From contig PLJC01000036.1 of the NCBI GenBank assembly GCA_003139545.1, forward strand, positions 1 through 53,574: DNA of 53,574 nt, read 5' to 3'. Positions 1 to 8,936 of this stretch are shown piece by piece (the first letter of the stretch is position 1; every line of letters starts with the position of its first letter). Position numbers and translations under genes: made by a program. This DNA is from Actinomycetota bacterium (GTDB lineage: Bacteria > Actinomycetota > Thermoleophilia > Gaiellales > Gaiellaceae). A model generated the notes under the pieces. That model searched no databases and was not told where the DNA came from. It saw only the letters and a list, made by a program, of their open reading frames with translations.

Positions 1-355
1 TGCCGAGCGTGATCGCGTCGAATGGGCACGCGAGCTCGCAGTAGCCGCAGAAGATGCAGCGGCTCATGTTGATCTCGTAGATGCGCGCGTAGCGCTCGCC
101 TGCGGAGACGCGGTTCTCGGGCGTGTTCTCCGCTGCGACGACGCGGATGCAGTCGGCCGGGCAGGCGGCCGCGCACAGCGAGCAGCCGACGCACTTCTCC
201 AACCCGTTCGCGTGCGTCCACAGCCGGTGCCGGCCGCGGAAGCGCGGATAGAGCGGCCGCCGCTCCTCCGGATACTGCGTCGTGATCGGCTTCTTGAGAA
301 TCTGCCGGAACGTGACGGCGAAGCCCTTGAGCGTCGATATGGGCTGCGGGCTCAC
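1..355 (-). CDS. nuoI: NADH-quinone oxidoreductase subunit I (partial)
   Basis: NuoI carries the two 4Fe-4S clusters (N6a/N6b) that pass electrons through the peripheral arm of complex I towards NuoB. The window holds the N-terminal 118 codons; the C-terminus lies beyond base 1. Two ferredoxin-type motifs are visible: C55-x2-C58-x2-C61-x3-C65 and C100-x2-C103-x2-C106-x3-C110. The start is a GTG at 353-355 whose last two bases begin the nuoH stop (GTGA overlap), so the gene is translationally coupled to nuoH. It is the last operon member visible here; nuoJ-N would be expected further along the minus strand outside the window. Confidence 0.95.
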   Translation of the reverse strand, partial: MSPQPISTLKGFAVTFRQILKKPITTQYPEERRPLYPRFRGRHRLWTHANGLEKCVGCSLCAAACPADCIRVVAAENTPENRVSAGERYARIYEINMSRCIFCGYCELACPFDAITLG

Positions 356-1332
356 GTCGCCGCCACGATGATCGCGGTCACGAGGGCGTTGAGCGTCGCC
401 ACCGGCAGGAGAACCTTCCAGCCGAAGCGCATGAGCTGGTCGTAGCGCAGGCGCGGGAGGGTCGCCCGCAGCCAGATGAAGGCGAAGAGCACGCCGAGCA
501 GCTTCAGCACGAACCAGATCGGGCCGAGGTTCCACGGGCCGTGCCAGCCGGAGAAGAAGAGCGTCACCATCAGCCCGGAGAGTGTGATCAGGTTGATGTA
601 CTCGGCCGTCTGGAAGAGGCCCCAGCGCATGCCGGAGTACTCGGTGTGGTAGCCGGCGACGAGCTCTTGCTCCGCCTCCGGAAGGTCGAACGGCGCGCGG
701 CTCGTCTCGGCGATGCCGGCGAAGAAGAACACGAGCAGGCCGAAGAACTGCGGAATGACGAACGGCAGCGTCACGCCCTGCCGGTGGACGATGTCGACGA
801 GCGAGAGCGAGCGGCCGAGGATGACGACGCCGAGCACGCTCAGTGCGAGCGACACCTCGTACGAGACGAGCTGCGCGCACGTGCGCATCGAGCCGAGCAG
901 CGAGAACTTCGACTCCGACGCCCAGCCGCCGATGATGAAGCCGTAGATGCCGATCGACCCGAGGGCGAAGATCAGGAGCAGCGAGATCGGGACGTTGACG
1001 ACCTCACCGGTCACCTGCCAGTGGTAGATCTTCCAGCCCGATCCCCACGGGATGACCGAGAACGCGGCGAGCGCGGTGAACATGGAGATGACGGGCGCGA
1101 GGATGTACGGGATCTCGATCGCGCTCGACGGAGAGAAGGCCTCCTTGCGGACGAGCTTCACGAGGTCGGCGATCGGCTGCAGCAGCCCGAACGGGCCGGC
1201 GCGATTCGGGCCGTAACGGTTCTGCAGACGGCCGAGGCCTTTGCGCTCGAGCCACGTCAGGTACGCGAACGCGACCATGACGAGGTTCACGATGATCGCC
1301 GCCTTGATGAGCGAGATCCACCACGGCTCCAC
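352..1332 (-). CDS. nuoH: NADH-quinone oxidoreductase subunit H
   Basis: Membrane subunit at the junction of the peripheral and membrane arms of complex I, forming most of the quinone chamber. The 326-residue product is the usual length and has about eight hydrophobic helices. Family signatures are visible: a loop reading [21 protein letters not shown] near residue 30, the EIPYILAP segment, and the conserved acidic stretch [20 protein letters not shown] near residue 210-230. The GTG start at 1330-1332 shares one base with the nuoG stop (TAGTG). It ends in a 4-nt overlap with nuoI. Ordinary and complete. Confidence 0.97.
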   Translation of the reverse strand: MEPWWISLIKAAIIVNLVMVAFAYLTWLERKGLGRLQNRYGPNRAGPFGLLQPIADLVKLVRKEAFSPSSAIEIPYILAPVISMFTALAAFSVIPWGSGWKIYHWQVTGEVVNVPISLLLIFALGSIGIYGFIIGGWASESKFSLLGSMRTCAQLVSYEVSLALSVLGVVILGRSLSLVDIVHRQGVTLPFVIPQFFGLLVFFFAGIAETSRAPFDLPEAEQELVAGYHTEYSGMRWGLFQTAEYINLITLSGLMVTLFFSGWHGPWNLGPIWFVLKLLGVLFAFIWLRATLPRLRYDQLMRFGWKVLLPVATLNALVTAIIVAAT

Positions 1333-3470
1333 TACGCGCTCACCTCGACCGTGCCGCGTAGGTCGCCTGCGTGCTCGCGCGCGATGCGCACGATGCCCTT
1401 ACGGAGATCCTTCGCGATGCGCGCGCGCAGTTGCATCGACGTGCCGTTGTGCGACACGGTCACCGTCGCGCCGTTCGCGATGCCGCGCGCCTGCGCGTCG
1501 GCGCGTGCGAGCTCGACCTCGGCGGGCGGCCGCTGGAACTGGAGCTCATCGACGCGCTCGACCGCCGGCCCCGAGAAGAGCGGCTTGTAACAGACGAGTT
1601 GCAGCCCTTCGGTGGCGGCCTCGGGCTCCGGCAGCGGCGGGGCCTCGACGTGCGCGGGCGCGCCGAGGTAGCCGCGGAGCGGCGCTCGCTCGCCGACTTC
1701 GCCGAACGCGAGCCCGCCGTAGATGCGCTCCGACAGCTCGGCGAAGACCATCGGCGCGTGCGGCGCGAGCTCGACGCCGAAGCGCGACGCGAGCTGCGAC
1801 AGCCAGGCGAGCTCGTCCGGCGCAGGCGGCATGGCCGAACGCCGGAGGCGCTGTAGCCGTCCTTCGAGGTTCACGTACGTGCCGTCGCGCTCGAGGTAGC
1901 TCGTTCCCGGCAGGACGAGGTCGGCCCACCCGGCGGCGAGGCCGTGGAACATCGAGATCGCGATCACGGACTCCGCCTTCTCGGCGAGCGCGCGCACATT
2001 CGGGTCGTTCGCGGCCTCGTCCCCGGACACGATCAGCAGGCCCACCGATTCGGTCTCCGCAGGCTCCTCGTCAGAAGCGGCAGCCCACGCGTCGGCGGCG
2101 CCGCGGCCGTTCGGCGTCTCGGGGAGGTAGAACGCGCCGCAGCCCTCCTTGCCGGCGAGACCGAGCCGCTCCGCGTGCGCCGCCACCGTCGCGCCGCCGC
2201 GGCCGCCCGGGCCGGACCAGATGAGCACCGCGCGGTCGGCGCCGCGCACGGCGTGATCGTCCAACTCCGTGAGGACGCGTGCACCGTTTCGGCGCGCCGC
2301 CTTGATCCAGAGGTCGACGATCGGCGCGCGCTCCGCGACGGAGACGTCGCCGAGCACGACGACGACCTGCGCGTCGCGGATGGCCGACAGCGGCAGCCCG
2401 TACGCGTCGAGGCTGTGGGTGACTTCCTCGGGGAGCATCGCCTCGTGCGATCCGGTGCCGACGCGGACGAGCTTCGCCATTGCATACGCCTGCTCGACCG
2501 TCTCCGATCCGGAGAGCGCGACGACGACGCGGCCTTGGGCCGCGCGGAGCAGCCGCTCCGCTTCGTCCAGCGCGTCGTCCCACGACACCGGCTCGAACCC
2601 GTGCATCCGCACGCGCTTGATCGGGTCGACGATGCGGTCGGCGGCACGCGTATGGGAGAACGCGAAGCGGCCCTTGTCGCAGATCCAGCCCTCGTCGATC
2701 TCGGGATGGTTCCGCGAGAGGATCCGCTTCACCTTGCCCTCGCGCACCGTCGCGTTGACGTTGCAGCCGACGGAGCACATGCCGCACACCGTCGGCACGT
2801 TCTGGATCTCCCAGGGGCGCGCCTCGAACCGGTACTGCGTCGGCAGGAGCGCGCCGACGGGGCAGAGCTCGGTGACGTTGCCCGTGAAGGGGCCGCTGTA
2901 CGGCTCGTCCTCGAACGTCGTGATCACCGACATCGCGCCGCGGTTGCGTGCGACGAGCTGTCCGTCCTCGCTCACGTCCTCGCTGAAGCGCGTGCAGCGG
3001 TAGCAGAGGATGCAGCGCTCGCGGTCGAGCGAGATCGCAGGCGAGATCGGGATCGGCTTCTCGAAGGTGAGCTTCTCGAAGGTCATGCGCGTGTTCCCCG
3101 GCCCGTAGCGGAACGTCAGGTCCTGGAGCGGGCACTCGCCGCCCTTGTCGCACACCGGGCAGTCGAGCGGGTGGTTGACGAGGATGAACTCGAGCGTCGC
3201 GTTCTGGCCGACCGACGCCTTCTTAGAGGTGCGCGCCGTCTTGACGACCATGCCGTCCGTCGCGGTCGTCGTGCACGCGGTCTGGAGCTTCGGGATCCCC
3301 TCGATCTCGACGATGCACATGCGGCATGCGCCGATGCCCTCGCCGAGCCGCGGCTCGTAGCAGAAGACGGGGATCTCGATCCCGGCGGCGAGCGCCGTCT
3401 CGACGATGCCCGTCCCCTTGGGAACGTGCACCTCGCGCTCGTCGACGGTGACGCGGACGAGATCGGTCAT
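1332..3470 (-). CDS. nuoG: NADH-quinone oxidoreductase subunit G
   Basis: The 712-residue iron-sulfur scaffold of the complex I electron-input arm. The N-terminal 2Fe-2S ferredoxin domain shows C37 with CRMC and a later Cys. It is followed by the H-x3-C-x2-C-x5-C ligand set (HPLDCPVCDKGGEC), two 4Fe-4S motifs (CILCYRC and the downstream CPVG), and the CGMCSVGCN motif that opens the molybdopterin-oxidoreductase-like domain. The C-terminal third is a degenerate molybdopterin-binding fold with no visible cofactor signature, as usual for NuoG. The ATG at 3468-3470 overlaps the nuoF stop (ATGA). The shortened C-terminal domain is common in actinobacterial homologues. Confidence 0.96.
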   Translation of the reverse strand: MTDLVRVTVDEREVHVPKGTGIVETALAAGIEIPVFCYEPRLGEGIGACRMCIVEIEGIPKLQTACTTTATDGMVVKTARTSKKASVGQNATLEFILVNHPLDCPVCDKGGECPLQDLTFRYGPGNTRMTFEKLTFEKPIPISPAISLDRERCILCYRCTRFSEDVSEDGQLVARNRGAMSVITTFEDEPYSGPFTGNVTELCPVGALLPTQYRFEARPWEIQNVPTVCGMCSVGCNVNATVREGKVKRILSRNHPEIDEGWICDKGRFAFSHTRAADRIVDPIKRVRMHGFEPVSWDDALDEAERLLRAAQGRVVVALSGSETVEQAYAMAKLVRVGTGSHEAMLPEEVTHSLDAYGLPLSAIRDAQVVVVLGDVSVAERAPIVDLWIKAARRNGARVLTELDDHAVRGADRAVLIWSGPGGRGGATVAAHAERLGLAGKEGCGAFYLPETPNGRGAADAWAAASDEEPAETESVGLLIVSGDEAANDPNVRALAEKAESVIAISMFHGLAAGWADLVLPGTSYLERDGTYVNLEGRLQRLRRSAMPPAPDELAWLSQLASRFGVELAPHAPMVFAELSERIYGGLAFGEVGERAPLRGYLGAPAHVEAPPLPEPEAATEGLQLVCYKPLFSGPAVERVDELQFQRPPAEVELARADAQARGIANGATVTVSHNGTSMQLRARIAKDLRKGIVRIAREHAGDLRGTVEVSA

Positions 3471-4780
3471 ACGACCACCTCGTGGGCGGCGTGCTGATCA
3501 GACGGCGCGAAGAGCCCGTCGAGCGACGAGTCGTGGCCGAAGGGGCAGCCACCGTGCTCGAGGTGCGCGTGGAACTCGTCGCGGAACTTCGTCACGCAGC
3601 TCGCGACGATCATCGCGTCGGAGTCGCCGAGAACGCAGAGGCACTTGCCGATGATCCGGTCGCACACGTCGAGTGCGAGGTCGAAGTCGCTCTCGGATGC
3701 GGTGCCGTTCTCGACCGCGCGCAACATCTGCACGAGCCAGCGCGTCCCGACGCGGCACGGCGTGCACTTGCCGCACGACTCGTGCATGTAGAACTGGCCG
3801 ACCCGCAGCGCGAACTGCACCATGCACGTGCGGTCGTCGAGGACGCAGACGACGCCCGACCCGATGAAGTAGCCCTTCTGGCCGAGCGAGTTCGCGTCGA
3901 GCTTCGTGTCGAGGTCGTCCGGCGTCATCACCGGGAAGGACGAGCCGCCCATCATCACGGCTTTCAGCGACCGGCCGTCCGGAACTCCTCCGCCAATGTC
4001 CTCGATGAGGTGGCGCGTGGTGAGGCCGTGCGGCAGCTCGTACACGCCCGGTCGCGCGACATTGCCGGAGAGGCAGAAGAGACGCGTGCCGGTCGAGTCG
4101 GGCGGCGCGCCGATCTGCGCGTACTCGGCAGGACCGACCTCGAGCACGACCGGGATGGTCGTGATCGTCTCGACGTTGTTGATGAGCGTCGGCGCGGCGT
4201 AGAGGCCCTCGATCGCCGGGAACGGCGGCTTCGAGCGCGGCTGCCCGCGCTCTCCCTCGAGCGACGAGAGGAGCGCCGTCTCCTCGCCGCAGATGTACGC
4301 GCCGGCACCACGGTGCACAAGGATCTTGACCGCGCCGAGCAGACCGGCCGCGTTCGCTTCGTCCACGGCGGACTGCAGGACGTCGTACTCGGTCGAGTAC
4401 TCGCCACGGATGTAGATGAAGACGAAGTTCGACTGGATCGCGTGCGCGGCGATGAGGCAGCCCTCGACGAGCCGGTGCGGGACGCGCAGCATGATCTCGC
4501 GGTCCTTGAACGTCCCGGGCTCGGACTCGTCGGCGTTGACCGTGATGTAGATCGGCTTCGCGACCTTTTCCGGCGACGGGATGAAGCTCGCCTTGCGCCC
4601 GGTCGGGAAGAACGCGCCGCCGCGGCCGCGCAGGTTCGACTCGATGAGCAGCGCGATCACTTCCTGCGGTGGCATCGCGCGCGCCTTCAAGAGCTGGGCG
4701 TAGCCACCGACGGCGCGGTACGACGCGAGGTCGCGCAGCGGCGTCTCCTCCGCTCCTCCGAGGACGAGCGCCTCAGACAT
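3467..4780 (-). CDS. nuoF: NADH-quinone oxidoreductase subunit F
   Basis: NADH-oxidising flavoprotein subunit of complex I: it binds NADH and FMN and holds the N3 4Fe-4S cluster. The 437-residue product has the glycine-rich NADH/FMN loop GRGGAFFPTGRK around residues 52-63, the second FMN/NADH motif GAGAYICGEETALL near residue 155-170, and the cluster ligands ESCGKCTPCRVG near residue 320 plus a distal Cys (CLCVLGD). The start is the ATG at 4778-4780; nuoE ends at 4773, so the two genes overlap by 8 nt in different frames. It is coupled to nuoG by an ATGA overlap. Confidence 0.97.
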   Translation of the reverse strand: MSEALVLGGAEETPLRDLASYRAVGGYAQLLKARAMPPQEVIALLIESNLRGRGGAFFPTGRKASFIPSPEKVAKPIYITVNADESEPGTFKDREIMLRVPHRLVEGCLIAAHAIQSNFVFIYIRGEYSTEYDVLQSAVDEANAAGLLGAVKILVHRGAGAYICGEETALLSSLEGERGQPRSKPPFPAIEGLYAAPTLINNVETITTIPVVLEVGPAEYAQIGAPPDSTGTRLFCLSGNVARPGVYELPHGLTTRHLIEDIGGGVPDGRSLKAVMMGGSSFPVMTPDDLDTKLDANSLGQKGYFIGSGVVCVLDDRTCMVQFALRVGQFYMHESCGKCTPCRVGTRWLVQMLRAVENGTASESDFDLALDVCDRIIGKCLCVLGDSDAMIVASCVTKFRDEFHAHLEHGGCPFGHDSSLDGLFAPSDQHAAHEVVV

Positions 4781-5234
4781 TGCGCAACTCCTCGAGGATG
4801 GCGGGGACGTCTTCCGGCGTGACCGACTGGCGGTAGCGCTGGTCGATCGCGACGATCGTCGGCGTCGAGCAGCCGCCGAGGCATTCGACCGCGCGCAGCG
4901 TGATCTCGCCGTCGGCGGTCGTCTCGCCGGGCGCGATGTCGAGCTCGCGCTCGAACGATTCGAGCACGGCCTGCGCGTTCACGAGCCCGCAGCAGACGTT
5001 CGTGCACACCTCGATCGTGTGCCGGCCGATCGGCTCGAAGTTGAACAGGTCGTAGAAGCTCGCGACCGACATGCAGTAGGCCGGCGTCAGGTCGAGCGCC
5101 TCGCCCACCTCCTCGATCGCCTCGCGGGAGAGCCAGCCGTACTCCTCCTGCGCAAGCCGGAGCGCGGGCAGGATCGCGGACTTGCTTTCCGGGTACCGCC
5201 TCGCGACCTTCTGGATCTCGTCGGCCAGGCTCAT
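4773..5234 (-). CDS. nuoE: NADH-quinone oxidoreductase subunit E
   Basis: Thioredoxin-like 2Fe-2S subunit (cluster N1a) that partners NuoF. The 153-residue product starts MSLADEI at the ATG 5232-5234, which overlaps the nuoD stop (ATGA). An upstream in-frame extension exists but runs through nuoD in another frame, so I reject it. Cluster ligands are visible as C-x4-C in EVCTNVCCG and C-x3-C in CLGGC. Length and ligand spacing are standard for the family. It is part of the nuoA-I minus-strand operon. Confidence 0.96.
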   Translation of the reverse strand: MSLADEIQKVARRYPESKSAILPALRLAQEEYGWLSREAIEEVGEALDLTPAYCMSVASFYDLFNFEPIGRHTIEVCTNVCCGLVNAQAVLESFERELDIAPGETTADGEITLRAVECLGGCSTPTIVAIDQRYRQSVTPEDVPAILEELRNV

Positions 5235-6535
5235 CGGTCCGTGTCCCCCATGACTGCGTCGAGCGAGCCGACGATCGCGATCAGATCGGCGATGAGCGAT
5301 CCCTGCGCGCACGTCGCGGTGGCCTGAAGCGCCGCGAACGACGGGGCGCGGAAGTGCACGCGCCACGGCCTCGGGCCGCCATCGCTGACGACGTAGCAGC
5401 CGGACTCGCCGCGCGGCGACTCGATCGCGACGTAGATCTCGCCGGCGGGGACGCGATATCCCTCGGTGACGATCTTGAAGTGGTGGATGAGCGACTCCAT
5501 CGAGGTGTGCAGCTCCTCGCGGGGCGGGAGCACGACCTTGCGGTCGTCCGCGATCCACGGCTCGCCCTCCATGCGCTCGAGCCGGTCGATGCACTGGCGC
5601 ACGATCTGCGTCGACTCGGCCATCTCGTCCATGCGGACGCGATAGCGGTCGTAGACGTCGCCGCCGTTGTAGACCGGCACGCGGAAGTCGACCTGGTCGT
5701 AGGCGAGGTACGGATCGTCACGCCGGAGGTCCCAGTCGACGCCGGACGCGCGCAATACAGGGCCGGACTGTCCGAGCGCGATCGCGTCGTCGGCCGAGAG
5801 GAGCCCGACGCCCTGCGTGCGCTCGAGCCAGATCTTGTTGCGGTCGAGCAGCGTCAGGTAGTCGTCGAGCGCGTGCGGCATCCGCTCGACGAAGCTGCGC
5901 GCCTCGGGGTAGAAGCCGGCGGGGATGTCCTCCGCGAGCCCCCCGGCCTGGAAGTAGCGCGTGTGCATGCGCTGACCGGCGACGAGCTCGAACAGATCGA
6001 GAATCGTCTCGCGCTCGCGGAAGCAGTACCAGAACATCGAGATCGCTCCCAGCTCGAGCGCGGACGTTCCGAGGAACACGAGATGCGAATGGATGCGGTT
6101 GAGCTCGCACATGAGCATCCGCATCCACGTGGCCTTCTCTGGCACTTCCAGCTCGAGCAGCTTCTCGATCGCGAGGACGAAGACGAGCTCGTTGTTCTGG
6201 TAGCCGACGTAGTCGATGCGCTCCGGGTACGTGATCGCCTTCCACCACGTCTTCTGCTCCATGTTCTTCTCGAAGCCGGTGTGGAGGTAGCCGATCACCG
6301 CCGAGAGGCCGACGACCTTCTCGCCGTCGAGGTCGACGATGAGGCGCAGCACGCCGTGCGTGGACGGGTGGTTCGGGCCGAAGTTGACCTGCAGCACGTC
6401 GTCGGTCTCGCGGAGCGCCGCGGGCACGTCGACGATTGTCGGAACGCGCTTCGGGATGCGCGAGCCTTCGTAGATCGGATCGCCGACCATGGGCCAGCGG
6501 CGCGCGCGGCCGACGTGTGGGAGCGTCGCGGTCAT
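5231..6535 (-). CDS. nuoD: NADH-quinone oxidoreductase subunit D
   Basis: The 49-kDa-type subunit of complex I that forms the quinone-reduction site with NuoB. The 434-residue product contains the conserved FGPNHPSTHGVLR segment near residue 55, GYLHTGFEKNMEQ near residue 85, and the C-terminal MGDTDR ending typical of NuoD. It descends from the large subunit of NiFe hydrogenases but lacks the metal-ligand cysteines, as expected. The ATG at 6533-6535 overlaps the nuoC stop by 4 nt. It is separate from nuoC here, not fused as in enterobacteria. Confidence 0.97.
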   Translation of the reverse strand: MTATLPHVGRARRWPMVGDPIYEGSRIPKRVPTIVDVPAALRETDDVLQVNFGPNHPSTHGVLRLIVDLDGEKVVGLSAVIGYLHTGFEKNMEQKTWWKAITYPERIDYVGYQNNELVFVLAIEKLLELEVPEKATWMRMLMCELNRIHSHLVFLGTSALELGAISMFWYCFRERETILDLFELVAGQRMHTRYFQAGGLAEDIPAGFYPEARSFVERMPHALDDYLTLLDRNKIWLERTQGVGLLSADDAIALGQSGPVLRASGVDWDLRRDDPYLAYDQVDFRVPVYNGGDVYDRYRVRMDEMAESTQIVRQCIDRLERMEGEPWIADDRKVVLPPREELHTSMESLIHHFKIVTEGYRVPAGEIYVAIESPRGESGCYVVSDGGPRPWRVHFRAPSFAALQATATCAQGSLIADLIAIVGSLDAVMGDTDR

Positions 6536-7080
6536 TCTGCTGATGAGAAGCGGACGGGCTCGCCGCCGAGCGGGTAGTCCTTGCGCAGCGGATGGCCTTC
6601 CCAGTCGTCGTCCATCAGGAGACGCGCGAGGTTCGGGTGGCCGTCGAAGCGGATGCCCATGAGGTCGAACTGCTCACGCTCGAGCCAGTCGGCGGCGGGC
6701 CAGACGGAGACGACGCTGTCGACCGTGTCGCCGTCCTCGAGCCAGCACTGGAGGCGTAGCCGCGGTGCGCCCTGACGTAGTGCGAGCAGGTGGTAGCTGA
6801 GCGAGAACCGCGCGGGCTTCGCTTCCGGCAGCGCCTGCAGCCCCTGCGTCATCGGCATGTTGAGATCGCGACCGGCGGTGGTGCCGATGTACCCCGAGAC
6901 GCCCTTGCCTGCCCAGTCGAGATAGTCGGTGGCGACGAGGTCGCTGAGCATCGCGAAGCCGAGCTCGTCGCGTGCGAACGTGCACGCCTCGCGGATGCGC
7001 CCGCGCTCGACGACGACGGTCGTCTCGCCGTACGCCTCCGTTGTCGAAACGTATCCCGGGACTTTCGCGAAGTCGTTCAC
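6532..7080 (-). CDS. nuoC: NADH-quinone oxidoreductase subunit C
   Basis: The 30-kDa-type subunit of the peripheral arm, structural and without cofactor. I place the start at the GTG 7078-7080 ([12 protein letters not shown]), which overlaps the nuoB stop by GTGA and gives 182 residues. The longer in-frame extension up to 7491 runs antiparallel to nothing useful and lies inside nuoB, so it is rejected. The family signature [17 protein letters not shown] and the C-terminal [18 protein letters not shown] are present. It overlaps nuoD by 4 nt (ATGA). Confidence 0.95.
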   Translation of the reverse strand: MNDFAKVPGYVSTTEAYGETTVVVERGRIREACTFARDELGFAMLSDLVATDYLDWAGKGVSGYIGTTAGRDLNMPMTQGLQALPEAKPARFSLSYHLLALRQGAPRLRLQCWLEDGDTVDSVVSVWPAADWLEREQFDLMGIRFDGHPNLARLLMDDDWEGHPLRKDYPLGGEPVRFSSAE

Positions 7081-7667
7081 GTCGCGACCTCTTTGCGCTC
7101 GTACGCCGGCGGGATGCCTGCGAGGTGCGCTTCGTGCAGCCGGATGATCCCCTCCATCAGCGCCTCGGGGCGCGGCGGGCAGAACGGGATGTAGATGTCG
7201 ACGGGAACGATGCGGTCGACGCCCTGGAGGATGGCGTAGTTGTTGAACATGCCGCCGGAGCTCGCGCACGCGCCCATCGCGATCACCCACTTCGGCTCGA
7301 GCATCTGGTCGTAGATCTGCCGCAGCGGCGCCGCCATCTTGTGCGCGACGCGGCCGGAGACGATGAGCAGGTCGGCCTGGCGCGGCGACGAGCGGAACGC
7401 CTCCATGCCGAAGCGGGCAAGGTCGTACCGCGAGCCGACGATCGACATCATCTCGATCGCGCAGCACGCGAGCCCGAAGGTGTCCGGCCACATCGACTTC
7501 GTCTGCGCCCAGCGCACGGCCTTGTCCAGCGTCGTGATGCCGAGCGCCCGCTCGAGCTCCTCGACGCCGAGCTCCTCCTCGAACTTGGAGGGCCCCTTCG
7601 TCGGCCAGAGCAGCCGCTCCGACTGGAGCCCGTAGTCGCGGAGCCGCGTGGGCCCGTCGTCAGCCAT
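7077..7667 (-). CDS. nuoB: NADH-quinone oxidoreductase subunit B
   Basis: Peripheral-arm subunit holding the terminal 4Fe-4S cluster N2, which reduces menaquinone. The 196-residue product has the tandem cysteines [11 protein letters not shown] near residue 60, GACASSGG near residue 125 and the last ligand in [13 protein letters not shown] near residue 160. The residue before the last Cys is Phe where Gly is more common; all four ligands are intact. The ATG at 7665-7667 directly abuts the nuoA stop (7668-7670). The N-terminal extension of about 35 residues is typical of actinobacterial NuoB. Confidence 0.96.
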   Translation of the reverse strand: MADDGPTRLRDYGLQSERLLWPTKGPSKFEEELGVEELERALGITTLDKAVRWAQTKSMWPDTFGLACCAIEMMSIVGSRYDLARFGMEAFRSSPRQADLLIVSGRVAHKMAAPLRQIYDQMLEPKWVIAMGACASSGGMFNNYAILQGVDRIVPVDIYIPFCPPRPEALMEGIIRLHEAHLAGIPPAYERKEVAT

Positions 7668-8027
7668 CTACCACTCGAGGGCGCCCTTGCGCCAGATGTA
7701 GACGTACGCGACCGCGAGGATCACGAGGAAGAAGGCGAACTCGACGAATCCGAACCAGCCGAGCGCGTGCAGCTGGATCGCGAGCGGATACAGGAACACG
7801 ATCTCGATGTCGAAGACGATGAAGAGCATCGCCGTCAGGTAGAAGCTGACCGTGAAGCGCTGGGGCTTCATCTGGCCCTGCGAGACGCCGGACTCGAACG
7901 GGATGACGCGGGCGCGCGTCCGCCGCGTCGGGCGGGTCGCCAGCGCAAACGAGGCATAGATCATCGATGCCGGGATTGCGAGCGCGAAGAGCCCGTAGAT
8001 CAAGAAGGGCAGCCAGTTGCTCAGCAT
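7668..8027 (-). CDS. nuoA: NADH-quinone oxidoreductase subunit A
   Basis: Small three-helix membrane subunit of complex I and first gene of the nuo operon. I chose the ATG at 8025-8027 (MLSNWLPF), giving 119 residues, the normal NuoA length. A GTG at 8070-8072 would add 15 polar residues and has no ribosome-binding site. Conserved features are FESGVSQGQMKPQRF with the F-x-x-x-FDIEIVFLYP segment (VSFYLTAMLFIVFDIEIVFLYP) in the middle. A TAACGT hexamer (minus strand, about 10 nt before the ATG) could be the operon -10, which would give a nearly leaderless mRNA; this is weak evidence. Confidence 0.94.
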   Translation of the reverse strand: MLSNWLPFLIYGLFALAIPASMIYASFALATRPTRRTRARVIPFESGVSQGQMKPQRFTVSFYLTAMLFIVFDIEIVFLYPLAIQLHALGWFGFVEFAFFLVILAVAYVYIWRKGALEW

Positions 8028-8128
8028 CGGCGGGGCGACGTTACCAAGTCCGCACTTGTTCACGCTCGACACCAGGAGCCGTGAGCGAGACGGGTGTTAC
8101 AAAGTCGTGCGCCGGCGACCCTCGCTGG

Positions 8129-8134
8129 TACGAT
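8129..8134 (+). promoter_or_regulatory. -10 element for the HesB/IscA gene (leaderless style)
   Basis: TACGAT ends 8 nt before the ATG at 8143, so transcription would begin at or next to the start codon. No ribosome-binding site precedes that ATG. No convincing -35 is seen. Confidence 0.5.
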
Positions 8135-8142
8135 GTGAGCCG

Positions 8143-8550
8143 ATGGAGCTTCAGGAGCGCACCGAGAGCATCGTCTCGCTGACCCCGGCGGCCGCGGAGA
8201 AGATCCGCGCCCTCATGGAGACTGAGACCGACGTCTCCGTCCTCCGGGTCGCGATCGAGGGCGGCGGCTGCTCCGGGTTCCAGTACGGCCTCGGCTTCGA
8301 CCGCGGCGCCCAGGAGGGCGACCACGAGTTCGAGATCGAAGGGGTCAGGGTCGTCGTCGACCCGTTCAGCGCGCCCTATCTGAAGGGTGCGACGGTCGAC
8401 TACCTCGAGACCATCCAGGAGTCCGGGTTCAAGATCGACAACCCTCAAGCCGTCTCCTCGTGCGGCTGCGGGCACTCCTTCCAGGTCGCCGAGGGCGAGG
8501 CTCCCGAAGATACGGGCGCCCACGGCTGCGGCTCCGGCTGCTCCCACTAG
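8143..8550 (+). CDS. erpA: HesB/IscA-type iron-sulfur carrier protein
   Basis: A-type carrier that delivers Fe-S clusters to apoproteins. The 135-residue product shows the three conserved cysteines of the family: CSGFQYG near residue 43, then CGCG near residue 108. A C-terminal tail, GAHGCGSGCSH, adds two more Cys and two His beyond the normal end, which may be extra metal binding. The start is the ATG at 8143: a longer in-frame extension to 8017 lacks a ribosome-binding site, whereas TACGAT sits 8 nt upstream. It stands divergent to the Fe-S-rich nuo operon, a sensible neighbour. Whether it is ErpA or IscA by function cannot be decided from sequence alone. Confidence 0.88.
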   Translation: MELQERTESIVSLTPAAAEKIRALMETETDVSVLRVAIEGGGCSGFQYGLGFDRGAQEGDHEFEIEGVRVVVDPFSAPYLKGATVDYLETIQESGFKIDNPQAVSSCGCGHSFQVAEGEAPEDTGAHGCGSGCSH

Positions 8551-8936
8551 TGCGCTCCGTCCACCGCGTCCTCCTCTCCGTCTTCACCCTCGGGGTGATC
8601 GTCGAGTTCTTCCTCGCCGGCCTCGGCGTCTTCCGCGTCCAGCACGGGGCATCCGACGCGAGGTTCGACCACGTCTTCGAGCCGCACCGGGTGCTCGGGA
8701 ACGTTCTCCTGATCATCGCGGTGCTCGTGCTGGTGGCGGCACTCGTCGGGCGGCTCGGCCGAGGCCAGGCGCTGCTCGCCCTCGTGCTGACGCTGCTCGT
8801 CTTCCTCCAGTCGATCCTTGCGAACAGCGGGCCTTCCTGGGTGCGCGCGCTGCATCCCGTGGTCGCGGTCCTGATCCTCGCGCTCGCCGGCTCCTTCACG
8901 GGCCGGTTGTGGCGTCAGCACCGCGCCGCTTCCTGA
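8550..8936 (+). CDS. Four-helix membrane protein (DUF6220-like)
   Basis: Predicted 128-residue integral membrane protein with four hydrophobic helices and an Arg-rich C-terminal tail. The GTG start shares one base with the preceding stop (TAGTG), and the 3' end overlaps the reductase start (ATGA), so it is translationally coupled on both sides. Histidines sit at the start of two helices (EPHRVLG and ALHPVVA), which makes a heme- or metal-binding cytochrome-like role possible but unproven. It resembles small DUF6220-type proteins from memory only. Lying between an Fe-S carrier and a ferredoxin reductase suggests a redox-linked role. Confidence 0.75.
   Translation: MRSVHRVLLSVFTLGVIVEFFLAGLGVFRVQHGASDARFDHVFEPHRVLGNVLLIIAVLVLVAALVGRLGRGQALLALVLTLLVFLQSILANSGPSWVRALHPVVAVLILALAGSFTGRLWRQHRAAS

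Noticed and set aside
1944..3497. 517-codon plus-strand open frame across nuoG
   Set aside because: Antisense shadow of a clear complex I gene. GC-rich third positions keep stops out of other frames; the sequence is low-complexity Arg/Asp/Ala without domains.
8028..8072. Longer nuoA start at the GTG 8070-8072
   Set aside because: Adds 15 polar residues before the first membrane helix, with no ribosome-binding site; the ATG at 8027 gives the usual NuoA length.
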